From: JAAZNF01 sp964561025
GTDB taxonomy: Bacteria; Myxococcota; B64-G9
Length of the DNA: 64,000 bases
Reading direction: 5' to 3'
Assembly: GCA_964561025.1 (NCBI GenBank)
Contig: CAZLNM010000002.1
Location: forward strand, 49,530-113,529
The position numbers were made by a program, and so were the translations under genes. How positions within the stretch are numbered: position 1 is the stretch's first letter; each line of letters begins with the position of its first letter. Below, piece by piece: positions 1-7,398 of the stretch. The notes under the pieces were generated by a model, which had not been told where the DNA came from, did no database searches, and saw only the letters and a list, made by a program, of their open reading frames with translations.

Positions 1-580
1 GCGCGTGCGCGCCGCCCAGGCACTTCTGGCAGAAGGGCGGCTGGGGCGGGTCGGCGCTGGTGTAGAAGTCGTTGCACTTCATGCCCGGCGGGCAGTTGTC
101 GGGGGACTTGGTGCAGTCCTTGATGGTGCAGTAGGTCGGGCCGGGGTCGTTGAGCACGTCGGCGAAGCAGAAGGGCGCCTCGCTCACGCACTCGCCGTCG
201 CACTGGCAGTCCTGGCCCAGCGTCTTGTCGTGGGTCTGGGGACAGTCATTGTCCGTCCCGGCGTCCTGCCCGGCGTCCTGGCCCGCGTCCTGGCCGGCGT
301 CCTGTCCCGCATCTTGGCCGGCGTCCTGGCCCGCGTCCTGGCCGCCGTCGCCCGAGACGCAGGTGTGGGTGCCGAGGTCGCAGGCACCGCTCGGACAGTC
401 ATTGTCTGAGGCGCAGCCGGGCCGGCAACACCCCTGGTCGCAGTAGGAGTCGCGCGGGCAGTCGGGGTGGTCGGCGCAGGTGCGCAGGCAACCGCCGTCG
501 CCACCGTCGCCGCCGCCGCCCGAGCCCGAGCAACCCGCGGCGAGCACCAGCGCGAACAGACCGAGACGAATGGTCTTCAT
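1..580 (-). CDS. Cys-rich lipoprotein with Gly-Gln-Asp-Ala repeats (3' end outside window)
   Basis: The frame is open from an ATG at 580 down to the window edge, so the C-terminus is missing. A GGAGAGGAGG-type ribosome site lies just upstream. The N-terminus is a short signal peptide with the lipobox LAAGC (Cys17), so the protein should be lipidated after export. A Gly/Asp linker follows, then a region with many Cys pairs of the kind seen in myxobacterial surface lipoproteins (CADHPDCP, CASDNDCP). A run of about seven four-residue GQDA repeats sits between two Cys-rich blocks. No catalytic motif is visible. The function is unknown; a surface-exposed, disulfide-stabilised protein is an inference. 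Divergent from the next gene. Confidence 0.75.
   Translation of the reverse strand, partial: MKTIRLGLFALVLAAGCSGSGGGGDGGDGGCLRTCADHPDCPRDSYCDQGCCRPGCASDNDCPSGACDLGTHTCVSGDGGQDAGQDAGQDAGQDAGQDAGQDAGQDAGTDNDCPQTHDKTLGQDCQCDGECVSEAPFCFADVLNDPGPTYCTIKDCTKSPDNCPPGMKCNDFYTSADPPQPPFCQKCLGGAHA
261..344 (-). repeat. Seven tandem 12-bp units encoding (GQDA)n
   Basis: The 12-base unit, close to gcgtcctggccg on the plus strand, is repeated about seven times with a few synonymous changes. It lies inside the lipoprotein gene and encodes a Gly-Gln-Asp-Ala linker. Such an array could change copy number by slippage. Confidence 0.85.
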
Positions 581-654
581 GGGTCCTCCTCTCCTGACAA
601 CGTTGCAGTCTCGCGCAAAGCGCGCCGGGGCGCAAGCTGGGGGCCGAAAAACCT

Positions 655-684
655 TTGGACCTGCCCGCCGGCCTCGGCTAACAT
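655..684 (+). promoter_or_regulatory. Sigma70-type promoter, probably leaderless, for the gene at 693
   Basis: TTGGAC (655-660), an 18-base spacer, then TAACAT (679-684). The -10 box ends eight bases before the ATG at 693, so transcription would begin at or next to the start codon. There is no Shine-Dalgarno sequence. Confidence 0.5.
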
Positions 685-692
685 TCCCCGGC

Positions 693-2033
693 ATGGACCC
701 GGAGGGGTTGCCGCTTTCCGATGACGCCTTGGATCCCGCCGCCCGGCTGCGCCAGGCGCTGCTGGTGGGGAATTCGCCCGAGGCGCTGAGCGCCTTTCGC
801 CTGCTGAGTGCCCAGGGGCGCCTCCCCGACCTCGAGGCCGAGCTGGAGTACGAGCTGGCCGACCTGCTGACCCCGGCGGACCCGCTGGAGGCGGCGCGGG
901 CCTACCGCCGGGCCGCGGAGAAGGACCTTGCCGGCGAGCGCGCCCCGGTGGCGCTGCTCCAGGCCGGGCGGCTGCTCATCAACGCCGCCGGCCTGCCCGA
1001 GCCGGGCCGAAAGATGCTCCTGTACCTCTTGGAGAAGTTCCCCGCGCACCCGGTGGCCGAGGAGGCCCGCTCCCTGCTCGAATCCCCGGCGGCCGCCACG
1101 GTTGCGGTGCCGGCGGCGAAGAGCTACACGCCGCTCCTGGTCCGGCGCGCTTCGGAGGCTCGCCCGGGTCCCGCCCCGGAAGATGGCCAGGCGCCGGCGC
1201 CCCGGCGGAGCCCGCGCCAGGTGCTGGCGAGCGTCTTTGAGGTGTTCTCGGGGCGGTTGGGGAGCAGGCGCTACCGCGCCACCGCCCGCGTGGCGGCCGG
1301 CCTGTTCGTCGTCGCGCTCGGGGCCTGGGTGGCCACCTTCTTCACCCCGCCGGCGTTCCAGCGCGTGCGCGACATCGATCCGGCGGTGCTGGCCGAGCCC
1401 GTCCAGCAGCCCACCCGGGCCGGGCCGGTGCTGATCTCGCGCGGCGACGACAACTACCGCCTGGAGCCGACCGCCGACTACGAGCTCACCGGCCTGGTGG
1501 TGAGCGTGCGCAAGCTGTCCTACGCCAGCGAGGGCCTCTCGGAGGAGGTGTTCCCGCTCGATCTGTGCGTCATCTGGGGGCCGAACATCCGCAGCGGCGT
1601 CTTCCGCAGCCCCGAGCTCGAGGTGGTCCAGGCCGGGCGGGTGTGCTACTTCCGCTGGCAGGGCCCCCTGCCGGTGGAGGAGCGGGCCATCTCCAACAAC
1701 CACCTGATCCCGGCCGACGAGGCCATCGCCAGGCGGTTCGGCGAGCTTCGGGCCGGGCAGCAGGTGCGCTTGCGAGGGCAGCTCGTCGACGTGAACATGT
1801 TGCGGGGCGGGCGGCCGGGCACGGTGCGCTCCAGCCGCACGCGAGAGGACGGGGGGTACGGGGCCTGCGAGATCTTGTACGTGACCGGCCTCGAGATCCT
1901 CAAACCGGCGCCGCTCTCCTTCGACGACCTCCATCGGGCGGCCTTCTGGGCCGTCGTAGCGCTGCTCTTGTTGTTCGTGTTGCGGTTTTTGCTGCTGCCG
2001 GTTTCGGCGACCCGGTCCCCGGCGACCGAATGA
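693..2033 (+). CDS. Two-pass membrane protein of unknown function
   Basis: A 446-residue protein. I chose the ATG at 693 because a promoter ends just before it and residues upstream look non-coding. Residues 1-150 form a helical, Ala/Leu-rich cytoplasmic region resembling TPR-like helices. A proline-rich linker follows, then a membrane segment near residues 198-216. A roughly 190-residue extracytoplasmic domain lies between that and a second membrane segment near 416-437. The extracytoplasmic part contains two Cys (in DLCVIWG and GRVCYF) and an OB-like stretch (QQVRLRGQLVDVNM). I do not recognise the family. The next gene, a lipoprotein, begins 30 bases downstream and may be co-transcribed. 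Confidence 0.7.
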   Translation: MDPEGLPLSDDALDPAARLRQALLVGNSPEALSAFRLLSAQGRLPDLEAELEYELADLLTPADPLEAARAYRRAAEKDLAGERAPVALLQAGRLLINAAGLPEPGRKMLLYLLEKFPAHPVAEEARSLLESPAAATVAVPAAKSYTPLLVRRASEARPGPAPEDGQAPAPRRSPRQVLASVFEVFSGRLGSRRYRATARVAAGLFVVALGAWVATFFTPPAFQRVRDIDPAVLAEPVQQPTRAGPVLISRGDDNYRLEPTADYELTGLVVSVRKLSYASEGLSEEVFPLDLCVIWGPNIRSGVFRSPELEVVQAGRVCYFRWQGPLPVEERAISNNHLIPADEAIARRFGELRAGQQVRLRGQLVDVNMLRGGRPGTVRSSRTREDGGYGACEILYVTGLEILKPAPLSFDDLHRAAFWAVVALLLLFVLRFLLLPVSATRSPATE

Positions 2034-2063
2034 GCGCCGGCCAGTTCGGCGCGGGAGGATGGC

Positions 2064-3527
2064 ATGAGGCACCGCTGGTTGATGATGCTGGGACTCGGGC
2101 TTTCCCTGCTGGGAGGCTGCGCATACACCGCGGGCACGCCGCTCGACGTGGGCGAGCTGGGGTACACACCCTGTGACGGGCCCTATGCCTGCGGCGCCGG
2201 GCGCTACTGCAACGAGCAGGGGTACTGCGCCGCCGACTGCCGCTCCAGCGCGGACTGCGCCCTGCTGGGCCCGGGAATGGTGTGCACCCTCTACGGGCAG
2301 TGCCGCCTGCCCGACGGCGAGCACGCCTGCGCTGCGCACGCCGATTGCGGCGAGAACCGCTACTGCAACGGTGCCTGCCGGCGCAGCGGCTCCGCCTGCG
2401 GCTCGACCGCGGACTGCCCGTGGCACGAGCTCGACCCGGAGGACGTGTGCGAGGGGTTCTGCGGCGCCTTCTGCGGCAAGGACGACGACTGCCGCGCCTT
2501 CGGCGACAACCTGGAGTGCACCCCGGCGGCCCAGTGCCTGAAGCCCGGCTGGGAAAAATGGATCCCGGCCGGGGAGCTCCCGCCCACCGAGTGCGTGTGG
2601 GATCCCCAGTGCAAGACGCTGGGCTGGGCCTTTGTCTGCGATTGCCCCAAGGAGATCGACCCGCGCACCGGACGATCGGTGTGCCAGGGCGGCGCGCGCA
2701 GCCGCTGCGTAAAGGACGATATCCCGCTCGACTTCGGCGCAGGGCCGGCGAGCAGCCCGGCGCACGCCTTCCGCGGGGTGTGGGGCATGCGCATGGAGAT
2801 CGGCGTGGTCAGCGTGGGCGTGCCGCTGGTGAACCGGCAGAACACCTACTCCTCCAACCTGTTCTTGGTGCGCATCGATCACCGCGCCGGCGACACCCTG
2901 GAGATCACCGAGAAGCTGTGCCAGCTCAACCTGCTCAACTTCGCCGAGGACGACCGGCCCTTCACCGACCTGGCCTGGATGGTGATCCCCTACCGCTACC
3001 TGCGGGCGCTGCCGTTGCTAACACGGCAGGTGACGCTGTCGTCGAGCGCCGCCGGCGCGCCCTGGGAGACCACCCGCTCGCTGGAGGTGCGCGGCGCTTT
3101 ACTTGCGAATCCCGAGAGCGATCCGCTCCCCACCCGCCACGACTACGCCCAGGATCCGGCCGACGCGCGCATCTGGGACCAGGACGGCGACGGCCACCCG
3201 GGCATGACCACGTTGATGGACGGGGTGCTGCGCGGCGAGATCTACAACGACCAGCGCTGGGCCGCCACCTACCACGGCCAGATCCTCGACGCCGACCACG
3301 TGCGGGGGCTGGCGGAGATCCAGAACGAGCAGCTCATCCTGTCGGCCGGCTCGCCCAACCTGATCTACGACACCAGCACCGAGATCCACGCCCAGGCCGA
3401 TCGCACCTACTTCCGCCTGATGCGCCTCGCGGACGACGCCTCCTGCGCCAACCTCATCCGCGAGGCCGCGCGCGAGTCGTCCTGGCTGCGACACACCCCC
3501 CACCTGATGGACGTGCCGGATCCCTGA
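2064..3527 (+). CDS. Cys-rich lipoprotein
   Basis: A 487-residue protein preceded by GGGAGGA. The signal peptide ends in a lipobox (LLGGC, Cys19). Residues about 35-190 carry more than twenty Cys in short repeated modules (CGAGRYCNEQGYC, CGENRYCNGACRR), resembling the Dickkopf/EGF-like Cys modules common in myxobacterial surface proteins. The C-terminal 250 residues have few Cys, look beta-rich and contain a short Asp-rich segment (DQDGDGHPG) that could bind calcium. No enzyme motif was found. It probably sits on the outer membrane; its partner is unknown. It converges on the next gene with only six bases between the stops. Confidence 0.75.
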   Translation: MRHRWLMMLGLGLSLLGGCAYTAGTPLDVGELGYTPCDGPYACGAGRYCNEQGYCAADCRSSADCALLGPGMVCTLYGQCRLPDGEHACAAHADCGENRYCNGACRRSGSACGSTADCPWHELDPEDVCEGFCGAFCGKDDDCRAFGDNLECTPAAQCLKPGWEKWIPAGELPPTECVWDPQCKTLGWAFVCDCPKEIDPRTGRSVCQGGARSRCVKDDIPLDFGAGPASSPAHAFRGVWGMRMEIGVVSVGVPLVNRQNTYSSNLFLVRIDHRAGDTLEITEKLCQLNLLNFAEDDRPFTDLAWMVIPYRYLRALPLLTRQVTLSSSAAGAPWETTRSLEVRGALLANPESDPLPTRHDYAQDPADARIWDQDGDGHPGMTTLMDGVLRGEIYNDQRWAATYHGQILDADHVRGLAEIQNEQLILSAGSPNLIYDTSTEIHAQADRTYFRLMRLADDASCANLIREAARESSWLRHTPHLMDVPDP

Positions 3528-3533
3528 GGGTGG

Positions 3534-4145
3534 TCAGCCGGGTTGGGCGAAGGCGAAGGACACCGTGGCCGCGGCCAGGATCTTGGCGTAGCTCGAGTAC
3601 AGGGCGGCGGGCGCCGAGCCGGCCATGACGAACATGCGGTTCCCGCGCAAAAAGAAGGTGAGCCGCACCCGGTAGCCGCCGGCGGCCTGCACCAGCGCGT
3701 CGAACACCGTCCGCCCCGAGAACTTTCCCGTCTGGAACAGGAGGAGCTGGAGCTCGTTTCGCTGGATGTACCCCCGGGCCCAGTCCTCGAGGACCGTGCC
3801 CTGGGGCACCCGCAGGAAAGCCACCTCGATAGTGACGGTCTTGTCTGGGGAGCGGGCCAGGGCCACCGGCACCGGCACCTTGTCGTCGTTCTTGAGGTGG
3901 GTGGGCGTCAGCGTGATGGGCTCGCTCACCCACTCGCGGGGCGTAAGGAAGTAGAAGGCGAGGTCGGGCTGGCCCAGCGGCAAGAACTCGAGGCGCACGA
4001 AGTCGCGCTTTATCTCCTCGGGCGTGACCACGTCGTAGGTCGGCAGATCGCGGAAGGGATCCTCGGCCCCGGGGCCGGCGCCGCCGTCGCCCGGAGCGAA
4101 GCACACCATGCTGGACAGGAGGATGGACATCGTCGCCGGGTACAT
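3534..4145 (-). CDS. Secreted protein, single-domain paralogue of its upstream neighbour
   Basis: A 203-residue protein starting two bases after the stop of the upstream gene, so the two are certainly co-transcribed. The N-terminus is hydrophobic but a weak signal peptide. From residue 40 it aligns with the first half of the neighbour: both have TPEEIK near the start, a D-L-A pair followed by a P-x-x-W motif, a G-R-x-V-x-(D/E)-A motif and a final block GSA....Y...A.I...A.VSF. The overall pattern is reminiscent of the PsbP/DcrB-like fold, but I cannot confirm that. Function unknown. Confidence 0.7.
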   Translation of the reverse strand: MYPATMSILLSSMVCFAPGDGGAGPGAEDPFRDLPTYDVVTPEEIKRDFVRLEFLPLGQPDLAFYFLTPREWVSEPITLTPTHLKNDDKVPVPVALARSPDKTVTIEVAFLRVPQGTVLEDWARGYIQRNELQLLLFQTGKFSGRTVFDALVQAAGGYRVRLTFFLRGNRMFVMAGSAPAALYSSYAKILAAATVSFAFAQPG

Positions 4146-4147
4146 GC

Positions 4148-5350
4148 TCAGGGGACCAGTGGGGCCTCGCGCTTTACGCTGCGGGCCAGAATGTCGGCGG
4201 CGGCGAGCTCGAACACCCGCCAGGTCGTCATCCAGGCCAAAGGGTTGCCCTTGCGGTCCGGCATGAGCGCCCCCAGCGCGTAGTAGGCGGTGGCGTTCTG
4301 GTACACCAGCACGGCCAGCTCGCCCGGCACTCCACCCTGGCTGGCGCGGAACACCTCGATCTTGGCCAGCGGCGCGTCCTGCTTGGGGTCGAGATCGGCG
4401 GAGCGGATGCGCTCGCCGATGTTCACGCCGGCCTTCTCGAAGTCACCGCGCAGCTTCTTCTGTACGATGCCGGGATCCTCGGTGGGGCTTTTCAGCGTCG
4501 CCTTGACGTGGAGGAAGCCCACCGTCTTCTCCCCGGCCAAAAGCAGGACGTCCACGCCCACCTTGCCGGCGGGCAGATCGGAGGGCTCCTTCTTGTCCCA
4601 CGACTCCGGGTAGCGGAACTCCAGGTGCGGGGGCCCCGGGTTCACGAACAGCGTCATGGGCTCGGCGAACTCCTCCGCGGCCGCCTTGGGGGTGAAGGAG
4701 ACCGCCGCCAGACCGAAGATGCGGGCGTTCTCGTTGTAGAAATCGGCCAGCGCCGAGCCCACCACCAGGAAGATCTTGTCGCCGTGCCGCGAGAAGGTGA
4801 AGCGGGCCACGTAGTCGTCCTTGCCCATCTGCAGCACCCGCACCACCGCCTCGTCCACCGGGCGTCCGTTATACACGCCGGGCCGGCGCAGCAGAGGTTT
4901 CAGCGAGGCGCCTTCCAGGTAGAAGGTCACCCAGTCGGAGAGGTCGACCTCGATGGGCACCTTGATGTAGCGCACCTCGATGGAGGCGTGGCCGTCGCGG
5001 TCCTCCGGCGCCTGCTGGCGGGTGAGCGGCACGAAGTCGGCCTCCGGGTTCTCGGCCAGCGCCCGGGGCACTTTCACCGGGATGTCGCGCCAGTCGTTGG
5101 GCACGAGCAGCGACAGCGCCAGGTCCTCCCGCCCGAAGGGGGTGGTGGAGAGGTTGGAAAAGCCTTTCTTGATTTCCTCAGGGGTGTAGAGCTTGTCGAA
5201 CGGCGCCAGGTTGTCCATGTCGAGCGGTGTTCCTTTCTTGCAGCCGGGCAAGGCCAGCACAAGGCACGCGCCGAGGAGCGACACGCTAAAGAAGTATCGA
5301 GGAGGCCTCGCGGCCGCCGCCATTTGTTCAGGGCTGGTTCGTCGAGTCAT
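4148..5350 (-). CDS. Lipoprotein with two tandem copies of the same domain
   Basis: A 400-residue protein. I start it at the ATG at 5350, four bases after AGGAGG; an ATG at 5353 is also possible. The N-terminus is long and basic, followed by a hydrophobic core and the lipobox ALPGC (Cys37). Residues about 50-220 match the downstream single-domain protein. Residues 230-400 appear to repeat the same plan (a P-x-x-W motif followed by helices and beta strands), so the locus holds about three copies of one domain. The product should be anchored in the envelope. No active-site signature is visible. The 165 bases upstream, toward the convergent-facing next gene, hold nothing I recognise. Confidence 0.75.
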   Translation of the reverse strand: MTRRTSPEQMAAAARPPRYFFSVSLLGACLVLALPGCKKGTPLDMDNLAPFDKLYTPEEIKKGFSNLSTTPFGREDLALSLLVPNDWRDIPVKVPRALAENPEADFVPLTRQQAPEDRDGHASIEVRYIKVPIEVDLSDWVTFYLEGASLKPLLRRPGVYNGRPVDEAVVRVLQMGKDDYVARFTFSRHGDKIFLVVGSALADFYNENARIFGLAAVSFTPKAAAEEFAEPMTLFVNPGPPHLEFRYPESWDKKEPSDLPAGKVGVDVLLLAGEKTVGFLHVKATLKSPTEDPGIVQKKLRGDFEKAGVNIGERIRSADLDPKQDAPLAKIEVFRASQGGVPGELAVLVYQNATAYYALGALMPDRKGNPLAWMTTWRVFELAAADILARSVKREAPLVP

Positions 5351-5515
5351 CATCCCTCCTGAGAAGAGCCGCACGCCCCGCCACGTTGGCACTTCACGAA
5401 TCCAAAATCAAGTCACTCCGCTCCGCGCGCGCCGACACGGAGAGCGCCGTGCAACCAATGCGCGTCGCGCGAGACGATGGGTGGAGGTGGGGAGAAAGGC
5501 CGTGGCTTGCCCGGC

Positions 5516-6646
5516 CTAGTCGAAGCTGATGCCGATGTTCAACTTGAAGCCAGCGCCCAGGCCGAGCGTGCCCTTGGCCCCGGCGCTGAACTTGATGCCC
5601 TTCGAGTTCGCCTGCGCGGTGAGGTTGCCCTTGATGCCGGCGCCTACCTGGCCCGAGGCCTCGCCGCCGAGCGAGACCTTCCAGCCCAGGCCGGGGATGC
5701 GGAAGCCGACCTCGCCGCCCACCTTGCCCTCGACCAGGTTGGCCTCGGCGCCGCCTTCGACCTTGGCGTTGACGCCGGTCTTGCCAACGGTGACGGAGGC
5801 ATCCACGTTGGCCCCGGCGGTGAGCACCCGCCCCTGGGCTTCCCCCTTGCCGTAGGCGCCGTTCTTTTCGTCCCCGATGGTCCCAGACAGGTTTCCCTCC
5901 ACCGCTGTCACGCGCGCGTTGGCGCTGAAGTTGCCGGACACCTCGCCCTTCTTGGGGTCGTACTTGCCGGCCACGGTGGCGCCGTAGTCCAGCGCTCCGA
6001 AACGGATGTTGTTGTCGTCGTTCCCGATGCGCGCCAGCTGCTCCTTGCCTTTCAGCAGATCCTTGCTCACCGAGAGCTCGACGTCCGGGCCCTTCTTGGG
6101 CGCCTCGCCGGGCTCGGGGTTCTCGTTGCCCCAGGTCTTCTCCTTGCGAAGACCCTTGTCCTTCAGAGCCGAATCGTATTTCCAGGCGACCTCGCCGGAG
6201 CCCTTCCAGGAATTGCTATCCCCTTTCTGGCCGCCCTGCCCGCCGCTCGAGGTGATGGCAGAACTACTGGAACCGAGCCCGCTCCCCGAGCCGCTGCCGG
6301 AACCGCTGCCGGAGCCGCTTCCGGAACCGCTCCCCGACCCGCTGCCGGAGCCGCTGCCCGAGCCGGAGGACGCCACCCCGCCGCCGGCCCCGCCCGCGCC
6401 GGTGCAGTCCACGCCACCCTTCAGGTTGTAGTGGCAGGGGATCTTGGCGTCCTTGGTGGCCACCTGGACCTGCTCGTTGCCGGCGAGCGCGTTGGCCTCG
6501 GCGCCGAAGAGGGCCCGGATGTTGTCACCGAAGAACATGACGACCAGAATGGATGAGATGGCGATGAGCACCACGATGATGATGTACTCGGTCTTGCCCG
6601 CGCCGCGGGAGCCGCGCAGCCACTGCCAGACCTTCGCTCGGGACAT
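5516..6646 (-). CDS. Flp/type IV pilin-like N-terminus fused to a Ser-Gly linker and Gly-rich domain
   Basis: A 376-residue protein starting at 6646, five bases after GGAGGT. The N-terminus reads as a prepilin: basic leader, Gly15, then AGKTE with Glu at mature position +5, then a hydrophobic helix (residues 22-41) and DNIRALFG, a motif seen in Flp-type pilins. After about 70 residues there is a linker of alternating Ser and Gly, and from about residue 150 a region rich in Gly, Lys and alternating polar and hydrophobic residues, ending in Phe-Asp, which looks like a beta-rich barrel or solenoid. Flp pilins are normally 50-80 residues, so this is a fusion. No pilus assembly genes are in the window. 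The downstream domain's function is unknown. Confidence 0.7.
   Translation of the reverse strand: MSRAKVWQWLRGSRGAGKTEYIIIVVLIAISSILVVMFFGDNIRALFGAEANALAGNEQVQVATKDAKIPCHYNLKGGVDCTGAGGAGGGVASSGSGSGSGSGSGSGSGSGSGSGSGSGSGSGLGSSSSAITSSGGQGGQKGDSNSWKGSGEVAWKYDSALKDKGLRKEKTWGNENPEPGEAPKKGPDVELSVSKDLLKGKEQLARIGNDDNNIRFGALDYGATVAGKYDPKKGEVSGNFSANARVTAVEGNLSGTIGDEKNGAYGKGEAQGRVLTAGANVDASVTVGKTGVNAKVEGGAEANLVEGKVGGEVGFRIPGLGWKVSLGGEASGQVGAGIKGNLTAQANSKGIKFSAGAKGTLGLGAGFKLNIGISFD
6280..6366 (-). repeat. Degenerate 12-bp repeat encoding a (Ser-Gly)n linker
   Basis: Units close to ccgctgccggag on the plus strand recur about seven times with silent changes. They encode the alternating Ser-Gly spacer between the pilin-like N-terminus and the Gly-rich domain. 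Confidence 0.8.
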
Positions 6647-6753
6647 GGGACACCTCCAAAAGAAGGTGGATAAAAAAACCCCAACAATGCCAAATATGCC
6701 ACAAATGGCGAAAATCCACCAATCGGTCAACTGGCCGATGGGGGCTTTTCACC

Positions 6754-6782
6754 TTGAACTTCTCCTCCTCTCGGCCTATTCT
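6754..6782 (+). promoter_or_regulatory. Sigma70-type promoter, probably leaderless, for tag
   Basis: TTGAAC (6754-6759), 17 bases, TATTCT (6777-6782). Only six bases separate the -10 box from the ATG at 6789 and there is no ribosome site there, so the mRNA would begin at the start codon. Confidence 0.55.
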
Positions 6783-6788
6783 CCGCGC

Positions 6789-7382
6789 ATGCCTCGAGAA
6801 CCGGTTCGCTGCGGTTGGTGCCTGGGGAAGAAGACACCCGACCCGCTCATGGTGGCCTACCACGACACCGAGTGGGGGGTGCCCGTCCACGATGATGAAA
6901 AACTGTTCGAATTCCTTGTGTTGGAGTCGATGCAGGCGGGTCTGAGCTGGGCGATCGTGCTGCGGAAGCGGGAGAACCTTCGGCGGGCCTTCGCGGCCTT
7001 CGATCCCGTGGCCGTCGCCCGTTTCGGGGCAAAGGACATCGAGCGCCTGTGCGCGGACCCCGGCATCATCCGAAATCGCGCGAAAATTCAAGCCGTTGTA
7101 AAGAACGCCCGGGCCTTTCTTGCGGTGCGCGAGGAGTTGGGCTCCTTCGACCGCTACATCTGGGGGTTCGTGGACGGGCGTCCCATCCGGCATTCCATCC
7201 GCAGGCTTTGCGATCTTCCGGCTCGTTCGCCCGAGTCGGACCGCATCGCCGCCGACATGAAACGGCGCGGCTTTTCGTTCATGGGTTCGACCATCGTCTA
7301 CGCCCACATGCAGGCGACGGGCATGGTCAACGATCACCTGGTGCAGTGCTTCCGCTACCGACAGGTGGCCGGCAAGCGGTGA
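6789..7382 (+). CDS. tag: DNA-3-methyladenine glycosylase I
   Basis: A 197-residue protein of the expected size. It removes 3-methyladenine from alkylated DNA, starting base-excision repair in the cytoplasm. The N-terminus (RCGWC, Cys8, then YHDTEWG with His25) and the C-terminal NDHLVQCF supply the Cys and His zinc ligands of the Tag family. The catalytic Glu lies in LESMQAGLSW. The start is fixed by the match to the family N-terminus; a longer frame upstream is non-coding. A probable leaderless promoter precedes it. The next gene begins 16 bases downstream and may be read from the same transcript. Confidence 0.95.
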   Translation: MPREPVRCGWCLGKKTPDPLMVAYHDTEWGVPVHDDEKLFEFLVLESMQAGLSWAIVLRKRENLRRAFAAFDPVAVARFGAKDIERLCADPGIIRNRAKIQAVVKNARAFLAVREELGSFDRYIWGFVDGRPIRHSIRRLCDLPARSPESDRIAADMKRRGFSFMGSTIVYAHMQATGMVNDHLVQCFRYRQVAGKR

Positions 7383-7398
7383 GCATTCGGGAGGAGTC

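Noticed and set aside
261..344. A CRISPR-like tandem repeat
   Set aside because: The repeats are 12 bp, contiguous and in frame within a lipoprotein gene, without spacers.
678..2882. A long open frame on the minus strand opposite the membrane protein and lipoprotein
   Set aside because: It is antisense to two well-supported genes; GC-rich DNA produces long antisense frames, and the translation has His/Gly/Arg-rich, low-complexity composition without domains.
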